Source of the DNA: Planctomycetota bacterium
GTDB taxonomy: Bacteria; Planctomycetota; Phycisphaerae; WQYP01
Assembly: GCA_021827645.1 (NCBI GenBank)
Contig: JAKAVA010000009.1
Span: 27,978 to 91,977 of the forward strand
Direction: 5' to 3'
DNA: 64,000 nt
Below the pieces are notes generated by a model that worked only from the letters and a program-made list of their open reading frames with translations, did not search any database and was not told the origin of the DNA. This document shows positions 54,067 through 61,937 of the stretch, piece by piece. The first letter of the stretch is position 1, and each line of letters starts with the position of its first letter. The translations under genes were made by a program, and so were the position numbers.

Positions 54067-54399
54067 ATGATAATTCTTACCCCCCAAACCTACCTGCGCG
54101 GTGATTATTCGCAAATTTGCGATCGTCTTAAGCGAGTGCGCATGCAGGTCTGTGGCCGGCGGGGTCAATCCAAGTTCGCATTTTTAATGGGGTTATCACC
54201 GTCCACGTACAATTATTACGAAAAAGGGCGGGTACCCCCAATTGAAGTGGTCGATCTGGCGAGCAAAATCTCCGGAGCACCGCTTCTCTGGCTTCTTCGC
54301 GGAGAGCCGGAAAATTTCGACGTTTCTTCACTCCCATTTATCCCGGGGGAATTACCTAATAAGGTCGGGAACAAATCGTCGGCGGCAGATGCGGACTGA
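54067..54399 (+). CDS. XRE-type helix-turn-helix regulator
   Basis: 110 residues from ATG 54067, with GGGAG six bases upstream. The helix-turn-helix covers about residues 15-60: ICDRLKRVRMQVCGRRGQSKFAFLMGLSPSTYNYYEKGRVPPIEVVDLASKISG. The short tail (LPFIPGELPNKVG) shows no effector domain. Two direct repeats lie just after the gene (54406-54456), before dsbD; they are a plausible operator for this protein. Confidence 0.8.
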   Translation: MIILTPQTYLRGDYSQICDRLKRVRMQVCGRRGQSKFAFLMGLSPSTYNYYEKGRVPPIEVVDLASKISGAPLLWLLRGEPENFDVSSLPFIPGELPNKVGNKSSAADAD

Positions 54400-54405
54400 T
54401 CATTA

Positions 54406-54456
54406 GTTAACAAATCCCACTGTTTACCCATTGGGTTAACAAACGCACTGTTTACC
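54406..54456. promoter_or_regulatory. Tandem direct repeat, candidate operator before dsbD
   Basis: GTTAACAAATCCCACTG with TTTACC (54406-54428) and GTTAACAAACGCACTG with TTTACC (54435-54456) repeat at a 29-base interval. Each unit is 22-23 bases. They lie between the XRE gene and dsbD. Confidence 0.6.
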
Positions 54457-54558
54457 AACTTCTGACGCAGAACACCGGGGAGTTCGACGCATCGGCCCCC
54501 TGCCCGGTGAGTTCGAACCGTAAAACCACCGGAGAGGTTTCCTCCGTATACTGTGGGC

Positions 54559-56640
54559 ATGAAAGCATCTTCTCAGAACCTCGAAGCGGTAGCCCAAGTC
54601 TCTAAGACGCGGGTATCACCAGTTGGCCAAGCCGCGGTATGGATCGGCCTTCTGCGGCGCATCGGAATTATCCTGATTCTCATCGGCACGTTCTGCCATG
54701 CCGCAAGCGCCCGCGCACAGATTTTCAGCATGCCAAGCCATGTGTCCGCCTCGATTACAGCCGAGCCGCAAACCGTCAAGCCCGGTGGTACCGGCGAAAT
54801 AACGGTCACCCTGACGATCTCGCCGGGGTTTCATATCCAGAGCCATACGCCGTTTGATCCCAATCTCGTGCCGACCGAATTGACGGTGGCCAAATCGCCC
54901 GAGATCCATTTTGGGAAAGTGGTTTACCCGAAACCGATCAGCATCCCGGCATCAAAAATTATTACCCCCGTCGGTAAGCTTTCGGTGTACGAAGGAACGG
55001 TGAAGCTGCATGTCAGATTCCATGTATTAAAAGCGGCAACGGGCGGGCGCCAGATCGTAACCTTCCATCTGCAAACCCAAGCGTGTAACAGCGTTTCATG
55101 CTTCATCCCGCAGGAGCAGAAGCTTTCCGTAACGATTCATGTTTCGGGCACGGCGGCGGGGTCATCGGCACCGGCTGGAGGTGCCTCGGGTGGTACAGCG
55201 CCGATAACGGCCAAGGGCACGCCCACTGCCATTCCATCATCGGTCGGCAAGGCTTCACCGCCGATGACGAATAAGGCCGCCATCGCCGCCGCACTGGCGT
55301 ATATTGCCAGAAGTCCCTACGCACCCGCCGATCAGGAGCATCTCCCCATCTGGGTGATGATCGGCTTTGCACTTCTCGGCGGTTTGATTCTCAATGTGAT
55401 GCCGTGCGTGCTGCCGGTTATCCCGATCAAAGTGATGGCCATGGTGGAACAGGCCCATGGCAGCCGGCGTAAAGCGATCGGCCACGCCATCGCGTTTACC
55501 ATCGGCGTGGTGGCGTTGTTTATGATCATCGCGGTGGTACTGGGGGTGCAGAAGGCCGCTGGTGGACAGCTGTTTTTTTACGGCGAGCAATTTCAGAATC
55601 CGTTTTTTGTGGTGGCTCTTTGCGTGATTGTTGCGCTCGCTGCGCTGTCCATGCTGGGCGTCTGGACGATCAATCTTCCGCAAGCAGTTTACAACTCGCA
55701 ACCCACATCGCAGGGGTATGGTGGGTCCCTGTTCACGGGATTGCTGGCGACCGTGCTGGCCACGCCCTGCAGCGCACCGTTTCTGGGAGTCATGATCGCC
55801 TGGGCACTGGGGCAGAGCATACCGGTGATCCTGCTGTTCTTCGCGCTGGTCGGCATCGGAATGGCAGCCCCCTATCTGCTCCTTGCCATGTTCCCGGGCG
55901 CCATTGCACGGATTCCACGTGCTGGCCGATGGTCGGAACTTATTAAACAGGGATTGGGTCTGATCACCATCGGCGTGGCGATTTACCTTCTGGGCACGCT
56001 GCCCGATCGGCACGAGATTCTCATCGGTGCATTTATCACACTCGCCTTCTGCATCGGGGCATGGATCTGGGGGCAATGGCCGCAGTACAACATGCCGAGA
56101 GCAAAAATCTGGACCATCCGCGGCGTTGCCGTGGGACTGAGCCTGCTGACCACGTGGGGCGTGATCTGGTTTTTCCTGGCCGGTACCGGCAACGCCTCCA
56201 GCGCCGTGAGATTCAGTACCCCACCGTCCCCCACCGCCGATGCGACAGCACCGGCACCGCATGTGGCCATCGGCCGTTGGCAGAATTTCAGCCTCGGGCG
56301 GCTGCGGGCCGCGTTGAAAGAGGGGCATCCGGTGGTGCTTGATTTCACGGCCAACTGGTGCGTCAACTGCAAGTTCGTCAAGGCGACGGTGTTGGACAAT
56401 CCGACCACCCGTAAAAACTTCAACCGCGTCAGGGCGGTGCTTCTGCGGGCCGATCTGACCACGCAAAACCCAGTTGCGCAGTCACTGCTGGTGAAACTCG
56501 GCGGCCGATCGATTCCATTTTTGGCGATATTTTCCCCGCAAGCTCCGTTTCGCCCCGAGGTACTGCGCGATCTTTACTCCATCGGCGATGTAGCCCATGC
56601 CCTGCGGCGGGCATCGATTACACCTGTCCATCAGGGTTGA
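54559..56640 (+). CDS. dsbD: Thiol:disulfide interchange protein DsbD-like
   Basis: About 693 residues from ATG 54559; GTG 54553 is also possible. The product carries electrons from cytoplasmic thioredoxin across the inner membrane. After a signal (GIILILIGTFCHAASARAQ) comes the periplasmic alpha domain with the pair in ACNSVSC, then a Pro/Ala linker, an eight-helix beta domain with redox cysteines in NVMPCVLPVIPIKVM and ATPCSAPFLG, and a C-terminal thioredoxin domain with ANWCVNCKFVK. All three redox-active cysteine pairs are present, so the enzyme should work. It supports disulfide isomerisation or cytochrome c maturation. Confidence 0.93.
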   Translation: MKASSQNLEAVAQVSKTRVSPVGQAAVWIGLLRRIGIILILIGTFCHAASARAQIFSMPSHVSASITAEPQTVKPGGTGEITVTLTISPGFHIQSHTPFDPNLVPTELTVAKSPEIHFGKVVYPKPISIPASKIITPVGKLSVYEGTVKLHVRFHVLKAATGGRQIVTFHLQTQACNSVSCFIPQEQKLSVTIHVSGTAAGSSAPAGGASGGTAPITAKGTPTAIPSSVGKASPPMTNKAAIAAALAYIARSPYAPADQEHLPIWVMIGFALLGGLILNVMPCVLPVIPIKVMAMVEQAHGSRRKAIGHAIAFTIGVVALFMIIAVVLGVQKAAGGQLFFYGEQFQNPFFVVALCVIVALAALSMLGVWTINLPQAVYNSQPTSQGYGGSLFTGLLATVLATPCSAPFLGVMIAWALGQSIPVILLFFALVGIGMAAPYLLLAMFPGAIARIPRAGRWSELIKQGLGLITIGVAIYLLGTLPDRHEILIGAFITLAFCIGAWIWGQWPQYNMPRAKIWTIRGVAVGLSLLTTWGVIWFFLAGTGNASSAVRFSTPPSPTADATAPAPHVAIGRWQNFSLGRLRAALKEGHPVVLDFTANWCVNCKFVKATVLDNPTTRKNFNRVRAVLLRADLTTQNPVAQSLLVKLGGRSIPFLAIFSPQAPFRPEVLRDLYSIGDVAHALRRASITPVHQG

Positions 56641-56689
56641 TGGCGGGTTGGGGCGCAAAGCTGACGCCGGGCGACCGAATGACCTTTTA

Positions 56690-58123
56690 TTATTTTCCGC
56701 GGCGGCGCTTCTCGCGGAGGCGGCGCTTCTGTTCCGGTGTAAGGCGGCTGGGCGCCTGATGCGTTCCGCCGGATGTGCCGGCAAAACTGGTGTAGATGGA
56801 TGGGTCTTCAATCGCTTTCATGCGGCTCATGGGAGAGAGCTGCGAGAGCTTGCGAGCGACATTGCGGGCCGATTCAAATCCCTTGGTCAGCTTGGAAACC
56901 TCCTCCGGTGCCGTGCCCGAGCCCCGGGCGATTCGCCGCCGCCGCGATCCATTGATCTCCTCCGGTGAATGGCGTTCATAGGGCGTCATACTGCGGATAA
57001 TGGCTTCGGCCCGATCCAGTTCCTTGTCGGACACCTGCACATCCTTAAGCTGGGCGGATACCCCCGGCAGCATCCCCAAAATATGCTTGAGCGGCCCCAT
57101 TTTCCGCAGGCTCTGCATCTGATCGAGGAAATCCTCCAGCGTGAAGGTGGCTTTGGCAATTTTTTCCTGCATCTTCTGGGCGCTGGCGGAGTCAAACTCC
57201 TTCTGCGCCTTTTCAACCAGGCTTACCACATCGCCCATCCCCAGAATGCGGTCCGCCATGCGGCTGGGATGAAATTCCTCCAGCATGGTGAGCTTTTCGC
57301 CCACACCGACAAAACAGATCGGTTTGCCTGTCACGGCCTTAACGGAAAGCGCCGCACCACCGCGGGTGTCGGAATCAAACTTGGTGAGGATGATCCCGCC
57401 GATTTCCAATTCGGTATTAAATGCGCGGGCGGCATTGACGGCATCCTGGCCGACCATGGCGTCGACCACCAGAAAAATATGGTGCGGTTTGACCACCTGA
57501 CGAATCTGCCGCAACTCTTCCATCAGCGGTGCATCGATATGCAGGCGACCGGCGGTATCCAAGATCACCACATCACGCCCCAACTCGCGGGCCTTTTCAA
57601 TCGAACGCCGACAGATGGTGACCGGGCCGAGAGATGGATCATCCCGGTAAACGGGCACCTCCACCTGCTGGCCGAGTGTTTCAAGCTGATCCATGGCCGC
57701 GGGGCGCTGCGTATCGGCGGCGACCAGCAGCGGGTTGCGTCCCTTGCCTTTGAGATACAGGGCCAGCTTGCCGCAGGTGGTGGTTTTGCCGGCCCCCTGA
57801 AGGCCGCACATCATGATGATCGTCGGGCCGGAGGTAAAGGAGAATATTTCATGATTGACGGGGCCCATGATTTCCGCCAACTGCTGATGCACGATGGCGA
57901 TCATCTGCTGTTCCGGATTGATGGAGGCGAGCACCTTCTGCCCGAGAGCCTTTTCCATCACGGCGGAGGTGAAGTCGTCCACCACCTTCTGATTGACATC
58001 GGCGTCGAGCAGGGCGCGTTTGACCTGCTCCATCGCCTCGCGGACATTGCTTTCCGTAATGCGCCCGCGACCGGAGAGATTGCGGAACAGCGTGGTAAAC
58101 TGATTCGTAAGCTGATCAAACAT
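56690..58123 (-). CDS. ffh: Signal recognition particle protein (SRP54)
   Basis: 477 residues, full length. N-domain helices (MFDQLTNQFTTLFRNLSGRGRITESNVREAM), the GTPase motifs GLQGAGKTTTCGKLA, DTQRPAAMDQL, DTAGRLH and TKFDSDTRGGAALS, and the methionine-rich M domain with the RNA-binding SxxRRxRIxRGSG element (NGSRRRRIARGSGT). It binds SRP RNA and nascent signal peptides and hands ribosomes to FtsY. It lies 21 bases after ispG on one transcript. It converges on dsbD. Confidence 0.96.
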   Translation of the reverse strand: MFDQLTNQFTTLFRNLSGRGRITESNVREAMEQVKRALLDADVNQKVVDDFTSAVMEKALGQKVLASINPEQQMIAIVHQQLAEIMGPVNHEIFSFTSGPTIIMMCGLQGAGKTTTCGKLALYLKGKGRNPLLVAADTQRPAAMDQLETLGQQVEVPVYRDDPSLGPVTICRRSIEKARELGRDVVILDTAGRLHIDAPLMEELRQIRQVVKPHHIFLVVDAMVGQDAVNAARAFNTELEIGGIILTKFDSDTRGGAALSVKAVTGKPICFVGVGEKLTMLEEFHPSRMADRILGMGDVVSLVEKAQKEFDSASAQKMQEKIAKATFTLEDFLDQMQSLRKMGPLKHILGMLPGVSAQLKDVQVSDKELDRAEAIIRSMTPYERHSPEEINGSRRRRIARGSGTAPEEVSKLTKGFESARNVARKLSQLSPMSRMKAIEDPSIYTSFAGTSGGTHQAPSRLTPEQKRRLREKRRRGK

Positions 58124-58144
58124 GGGGTAATGGTCTTTCGATGA

Positions 58145-59389
58145 TTAAGAATTCAATATCGGAAGCGAGGCACCGCCCGCTTTTTCGGCGGCGATTTTTG
58201 CGTAGCCCGAGCCCAGTTCTCCAATCGGGTCCGGCGGAATGATATCCACCAGCTTTTCGCCCAGTCGGGCCTCACCCCGGTTGACCTTGTCCTGGAAAAG
58301 CCGGCACTGTTCCAGCAGGGCGTCGAGGATTTTTTCCTCCGGGACATTGGCCACCTTCTGCCCCTGCACGTAGATGATGCCGCGCTTGTCGCCGGCAAAT
58401 ATCGCCACATCCGCCCCTTCGCATTCGCCGGGGCCGTTGACGACGCACCCCATCACGGCCACCTTGATCGGCAGCGTGATATGCTCCTTGAGTTTTGTAT
58501 TAACCTGCTGCACCAGCGTGAAGAGATCCACCTGAATCCGCCCGCAGGTCGGACAGGCGATGAGCTCCGCGCCCCTGCGGTCGCGCAGTCCCAGCACGTA
58601 AAGCAGTTCCAGACCGTCCTGCACTTCGTAGATCGGATCGTTGGCATAACTGATGCGAATCGTATCGCCGATCCCATTGGCCAGAAGCGTTCCCAGCGGC
58701 ACCACACTGCGAATGGTGCCGGTTTCCTTCGGGCCCGCATGGGTAACGCCCAGATGCAGCGGATGATCAAATCGGCGGGAGATCTCGGTATAGGCATCGA
58801 TCACCAGCAGCGGATCGATCGATTTGGCCGAGATGACGATATCGTAAAAATTGCGTTCGTAGAAAATATCCAGATATTCTTCCAGCTTGGAGATCATGAT
58901 CGCCAGCAGATGGCCATGCCGGTTGTCGCTGAACACGGCGCCGAGTTCCTTCAGACGCCGCTGCTTGTCTTTCCGTTCAACAATCGATCCTTCGTTAACG
59001 CCGACGCGAATCGGAATGCCCCGCTCCTTGCAGGCATCAATCACTTTTTCCACCTGCGAGCGATCATTGATGTTGCCCGGGTTCAGGCGTATTTTCTGCA
59101 CCCCCGCTTCAACGGCCTCCAGCGCCCGCTGAAAATGAAAATGTACATCGGCCACAATTGGTACGGTGACCTGCTTGAGAATCTCCTTGAGTGCTTCGGT
59201 GTCCTTGCGCTCCGGCACCGCCACGCGGACAATATCCGCCCCCGCCGCTGCCAGTTTGTTGATTTCCCGCACACATCCGTCGATATCGTGAGTGTAGCCG
59301 CTGGTCATCGACTGCACAGCTACCGGAGCATCCCCCCCGATAAGCACATTTCCTACCCTTACCTGCCGGGTTTTCCGTCGTTTAATCAT
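58145..59389 (-). CDS. ispG: 4-hydroxy-3-methylbut-2-enyl diphosphate synthase
   Basis: 414 residues from ATG 59389 (MIKRRKTRQVRVGNVLIGG), with GGAG nine bases upstream; the 89-codon in-frame extension upstream has no family match. IspG makes HMBPP in the non-mevalonate isoprenoid pathway. The TIM barrel has VAVQSMTSGYTHD, GADIVRVAVPERKDTEAL, PIVADVHFHFQRAL, KIRLNPGNI. The [4Fe-4S] ligands are in ACPTCGRIQ and MGCVVNGPGECEGADVAIF. Confidence 0.95.
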   Translation of the reverse strand: MIKRRKTRQVRVGNVLIGGDAPVAVQSMTSGYTHDIDGCVREINKLAAAGADIVRVAVPERKDTEALKEILKQVTVPIVADVHFHFQRALEAVEAGVQKIRLNPGNINDRSQVEKVIDACKERGIPIRVGVNEGSIVERKDKQRRLKELGAVFSDNRHGHLLAIMISKLEEYLDIFYERNFYDIVISAKSIDPLLVIDAYTEISRRFDHPLHLGVTHAGPKETGTIRSVVPLGTLLANGIGDTIRISYANDPIYEVQDGLELLYVLGLRDRRGAELIACPTCGRIQVDLFTLVQQVNTKLKEHITLPIKVAVMGCVVNGPGECEGADVAIFAGDKRGIIYVQGQKVANVPEEKILDALLEQCRLFQDKVNRGEARLGEKLVDIIPPDPIGELGSGYAKIAAEKAGGASLPILNS

Positions 59390-59719
59390 CTGAAACTTCT
59401 CCGCTGCGGCAACATTGCCCGAAACAAGACTGTAATTGTAGCGGATATCGGGTGTTTTTTTAACTGCGGCTCGGCGCAGCGGCCAAGCGTGTATCGGTTG
59501 GTGCCGACAGGGGGCGCCGCGGGGTTGATCAAATACATGCGGATTTAATCTGCCGGAAACCTCAACAGAGCCTTCGGGCGCCAAGCTCTGCCTGCAAGTG
59601 GCAATTTGAGGCACTGATCGGCTCATGGCGACCCGCGGCGTGCCGTGAAAGTGCACGGAGAACTTCGTAGCTTCAGGGCAGAATTTTGGCGCTAAAACGT
59701 GGCTGAGCGGTAGAGGTTC
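59390..59719. other. Gap between ispG and the XRE/nucleotidyltransferase pair
   Basis: 330 bases. On the minus strand a TACAAT (59440-59435) could be the -10 of ispG. Otherwise I see no gene, repeat or hairpin of note. Confidence 0.4.
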
Positions 59720-60166
59720 CTACGCCACCGCGATTTCACGCCGCGGTTTCAATTCCACGTTGGTCCGCAGCCGCACACCAAGAGCATCGACAATCTTCAT
59801 GGCGCGTTCGAGCGTGACCCCGAAATATTCGTTCCGCTCATCACGTGACACCTGCGACTCGTGCACCTTGAGGCGTTTCGCCAGTTCGCGTTGTGAAATC
59901 CCCTGAGCGATTCGCAGGGAAATCAGCAGGTGGCCAAGGCCGCGCAGATTTTCGAGTTCCTCAAATTCGCCGCGTTTCAGACGCTGATAACTCTCAACCT
60001 CTTCCTTCAGTTGGAGATGAAATGACGCTATTGGATCTATCACGCGTTTGATTTCCTCGGCCTTCAGACCGGTGGCCTTCAATCGCGAACGATGATCAGC
60101 CAAGCGTTTTTGTTCATCGGCCAGGCGAGCCAAAGCTTCCCGGTATTCGGCTTCGTTACGAATCAT
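59720..60166 (-). CDS. XRE-type helix-turn-helix protein, second gene of a TA-like pair
   Basis: 148 residues. ATG 60166 overlaps the upstream stop as ATGA, and GGAGG lies seven bases before. The N-terminal half is a coiled coil (EYREALARLADEQKRLADHRSRLKATG). The helix-turn-helix follows (ISLRIAQGISQRELAKRLKVHESQVSRDERNEYFGVTLERAMKIVDALG). It is coupled to a nucleotidyltransferase-like gene, so an antitoxin or autoregulator role is likely. Confidence 0.78.
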   Translation of the reverse strand: MIRNEAEYREALARLADEQKRLADHRSRLKATGLKAEEIKRVIDPIASFHLQLKEEVESYQRLKRGEFEELENLRGLGHLLISLRIAQGISQRELAKRLKVHESQVSRDERNEYFGVTLERAMKIVDALGVRLRTNVELKPRREIAVA

Positions 60167-60756
60167 GATGGTCCTCCATACTTGATTTTCACGATCCCCC
60201 TCGGTTTACGATCTCGGCGCGATTGCCGAAACGCGGAGGGAAATTCCAGTTCATGGCCATGCTGGTCACGAATACCACTGCCAATCCCCAGTCCGGGAAC
60301 ATGCGGATACAGCTCCACCCGATAACGATGCCACATGGGCAGCTGCTTATTCGGATATCCGCGGTAAGGCTTTCGTAACGCTAGGTCCCAAGTCCATATT
60401 TTAAACGGATCCAGCGGATTAAGCTGACGTGTTAACTCGCCGGTTCGCAGCATGTCGAAGTCGCATACAAAGTATCCGTCAATGTCATTGGGGTGATCTT
60501 TGTCCTCGGCAAAGGAGCCGTCAACAAAAATTTCCCGGATGCCGACTTTCCACAGCTGTCGCGTTAGAATTTCCAAGTTGTGTACCAGCTGAGCCCGCCA
60601 CGGCATGTCCCAAGTGGAAGGGGCTCTCTGATTGTCCGGGCCTGTCACAAGCGGCGATTGTCGCAGTTCGTCAAATGACAGTTCAAAGTCGCCGGGCGGC
60701 AGCAAACCGTCTGGCCCGAACGGCGGGATCATGGAGCGGTTTCGCATCGGACTCAT
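60163..60756 (-). CDS. Nucleotidyltransferase-like protein (MNT/DUF6932-type), first gene of a TA-like pair
   Basis: About 197 residues. The core segment IREIFVDGSFAEDKDHPNDIDGYFVCDF has the GS...DxD pattern of the minimal nucleotidyltransferase fold. The flanks are DELRQSPLV before it and a C-terminal Arg/His-rich part (HRYRVELYPHVPG). ATG 60774 cannot be the start if the promoter at 60764-60792 is used, because it lies within it. ATG 60756 would be nearly leaderless, and ATG 60732 is also possible. Such proteins occur in MNT/HEPN-like or AbiE-like toxin-antitoxin pairs; here the partner has a helix-turn-helix. Confidence 0.7.
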   Translation of the reverse strand: MSPMRNRSMIPPFGPDGLLPPGDFELSFDELRQSPLVTGPDNQRAPSTWDMPWRAQLVHNLEILTRQLWKVGIREIFVDGSFAEDKDHPNDIDGYFVCDFDMLRTGELTRQLNPLDPFKIWTWDLALRKPYRGYPNKQLPMWHRYRVELYPHVPGLGIGSGIRDQHGHELEFPSAFRQSRRDRKPRGIVKIKYGGPS

Positions 60757-60763
60757 GCATGGC

Positions 60764-60792
60764 ATATTAGTCATACTTTACTTAAATGTCAA
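60764..60792 (-). promoter_or_regulatory. Near-consensus sigma-70 promoter of the nucleotidyltransferase/XRE pair
   Basis: On the minus strand TTGACA (60792-60787) and TAATAT (60769-60764) are exactly 17 bases apart. The predicted transcript start falls about at the ATG at 60756. Confidence 0.75.
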
Positions 60793-61115
60793 TAGAGTGG
60801 TGGTGCGGTTCTCCCCCCGTGGAAGTAGAGTGTTAAATTAGCGGCCATCTTCGAGTTGGCCCGTCTTTCGCGATTCGGGTCTGATTTCCGGAATTTTTCG
60901 GCTTTTATTGCACCGTCATGCGGCATTTACCCTCGATGCGAGAACGTTGGGTTGGGGCGGTCCATAGCACGGCTCCTGAAGTTCGGTGGCCGATCCTGCC
61001 ATTGGCCAACCTGCGACGACCGTGGGTTAACGTGTTCGCGTACCGCGGCCCGATCGTTTTAGGGTGGGTACCGCCGAGATGCCCATCGTCCGCCATGGCC
61101 GCTGATATTTTCGGT
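60793..61115. other. Gap without a recognised gene
   Basis: Frames on both strands run through it (for example LANLRRPWVNVFAYRGPIVLGWVP on the plus strand, about 61001-61072), but none has a ribosome binding site or a family I recognise. Confidence 0.35.
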
Positions 61116-61553
61116 TTATCCACGCAGGTACCTGCCAGACCCGTGTATCTGAGCGACGGGCGTTCGCGACGGATCCGCGCCGGAAACATGGAATTTCAAC
61201 GGATGTTCCACCAAAATTCGATGCTTCGCAGGGCCATCTGAGGCCGTAGAATCAATGGTTTTTGCGTCTTGACGGCAGCTTCTTTCTCGTGGCCACGTGG
61301 ACGCCTCGATGGGGAAGCACGGCCGGCGGGGTGACCTGGGCCTTTTCCAAAAGATGCTGCACCGATTCATGCGGCTTGGGGATACAGTTGCACAGCGGCC
61401 TGCCTTGTGTACTGGTTCAGCCTGAAAAGGAGAACGAGTCCCGGTGCCTAAGGGACTACGGGCTTCGCACGATTGCGTTTGACGAGGCATGGGGAAGATG
61501 CTCGGAACCCGGGTCAGATTGCCCAAGAGAACCACTTTGCTGAAGGAACCCAT
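61116..61553 (-). pseudogene. ssb: Truncated single-stranded DNA-binding protein gene (N-terminal fragment)
   Basis: ATG 61553 has a perfect GGAGG six bases upstream, and the first 15 residues (GSFSKVVLLGNLTR) are the classic SSB start. After that the reading diverges completely into a Ser/Arg/Pro-rich stretch with no OB-fold motifs, running on to 61116. Other frames (61264-61370) contain a protein-like tail (ESVQHLLEKAQVTPPAVLPH). It looks like an ssb gene cut by a deletion or an insertion after codon 15, with the expression signals still intact. Confidence 0.5.
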
Positions 61554-61626
61554 ACAACACCTCCATAAAATAGGAGCCAAAACGTAAACCGCCCAGAGGC
61601 GCGTCGGCCCATCGCCGCCGCATTTT

Positions 61627-61672
61627 TTTTCACCTCCGGCCTACGCCAGACAGCGAGGCCGCGAGGTGAAAA
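61627..61672. terminator. Long inverted repeat with T and A flanks
   Basis: TTTTCACCTC and CGGCCT pair with AGGCCG, a single bulged C, and GAGGTGAAAA around a 13-base loop. A run of eight T precedes it (61623-61630) and AAAAA follows, so it could stop transcripts from both sides. On the minus strand it lies upstream of the ssb fragment. Confidence 0.6.
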
Positions 61673-61728
61673 AGAACCAAAGCACTCTGTTTGAGCCGGG
61701 GATGTCCGACGGAACGGAAAAAAGACAT

Positions 61729-61801
61729 GCCACCGTGCACGCCTGGAATCCCGGCGCACCGGGATGAAGCCGGAGCATGGCAAGCGCAACGGTGGCTTTT
61801 T
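61729..61801 (+). terminator. Structured hairpin with T-run, terminator or small RNA end
   Basis: GCCACCGT (61729-61736) pairs with ACGGTGGC (61789-61796), and TTTTT follows (61797-61801). Inside is a second perfect hairpin: ATCCCGG, loop CGCA, CCGGGAT (61748-61765). A 68-base structured element of this kind is larger than a simple terminator and may be the 3' end of a small RNA. Confidence 0.5.
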
Positions 61802-61877
61802 ATAGTGGACTTCGGACCGGGACCACGGCGATTTCCGAATTGAACTTGCGGATGCCATCGACACATAGTTATAACGC

Positions 61878-61913
61878 TTGAAATGCACAATAACATATGG
61901 TATGTTATTGTGC
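61878..61913 (+). promoter_or_regulatory. Promoter with a perfect palindrome, operator of the AbiE-like pair
   Basis: TTGAAA (61878-61883) and TATGTT (61901-61906) are 17 bases apart. A perfect inverted repeat with 13-base arms (GCACAATAACATA, 61885-61897, and its complement, 61901-61913) and a 3-base centre spans the spacer and the -10 region. This is the layout of an autorepressed promoter. Translation then starts at GTG 61938. Confidence 0.72.
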
Positions 61914-61937
61914 GGTATAACTGATACGGAGTGCGAA

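Noticed and set aside
55255..56466. 403-codon minus-strand frame
   Set aside because: Antisense to dsbD; His/Asp/Arg-rich shadow composition.
56969..58144. 391-codon plus-strand frame
   Set aside because: Antisense to ffh along its whole length.
58481..59548. 355-codon plus-strand frame
   Set aside because: Antisense to ispG, no motifs.
60918..61241. 107-codon plus-strand gene
   Set aside because: Reads partly like protein but has no ribosome binding site, no recognised family and overlaps the ssb remnant frame.
61262..61543. 93-codon plus-strand gene opposite the ssb fragment
   Set aside because: The minus strand has the recognisable SSB start with GGAGG; the plus frame has no support.
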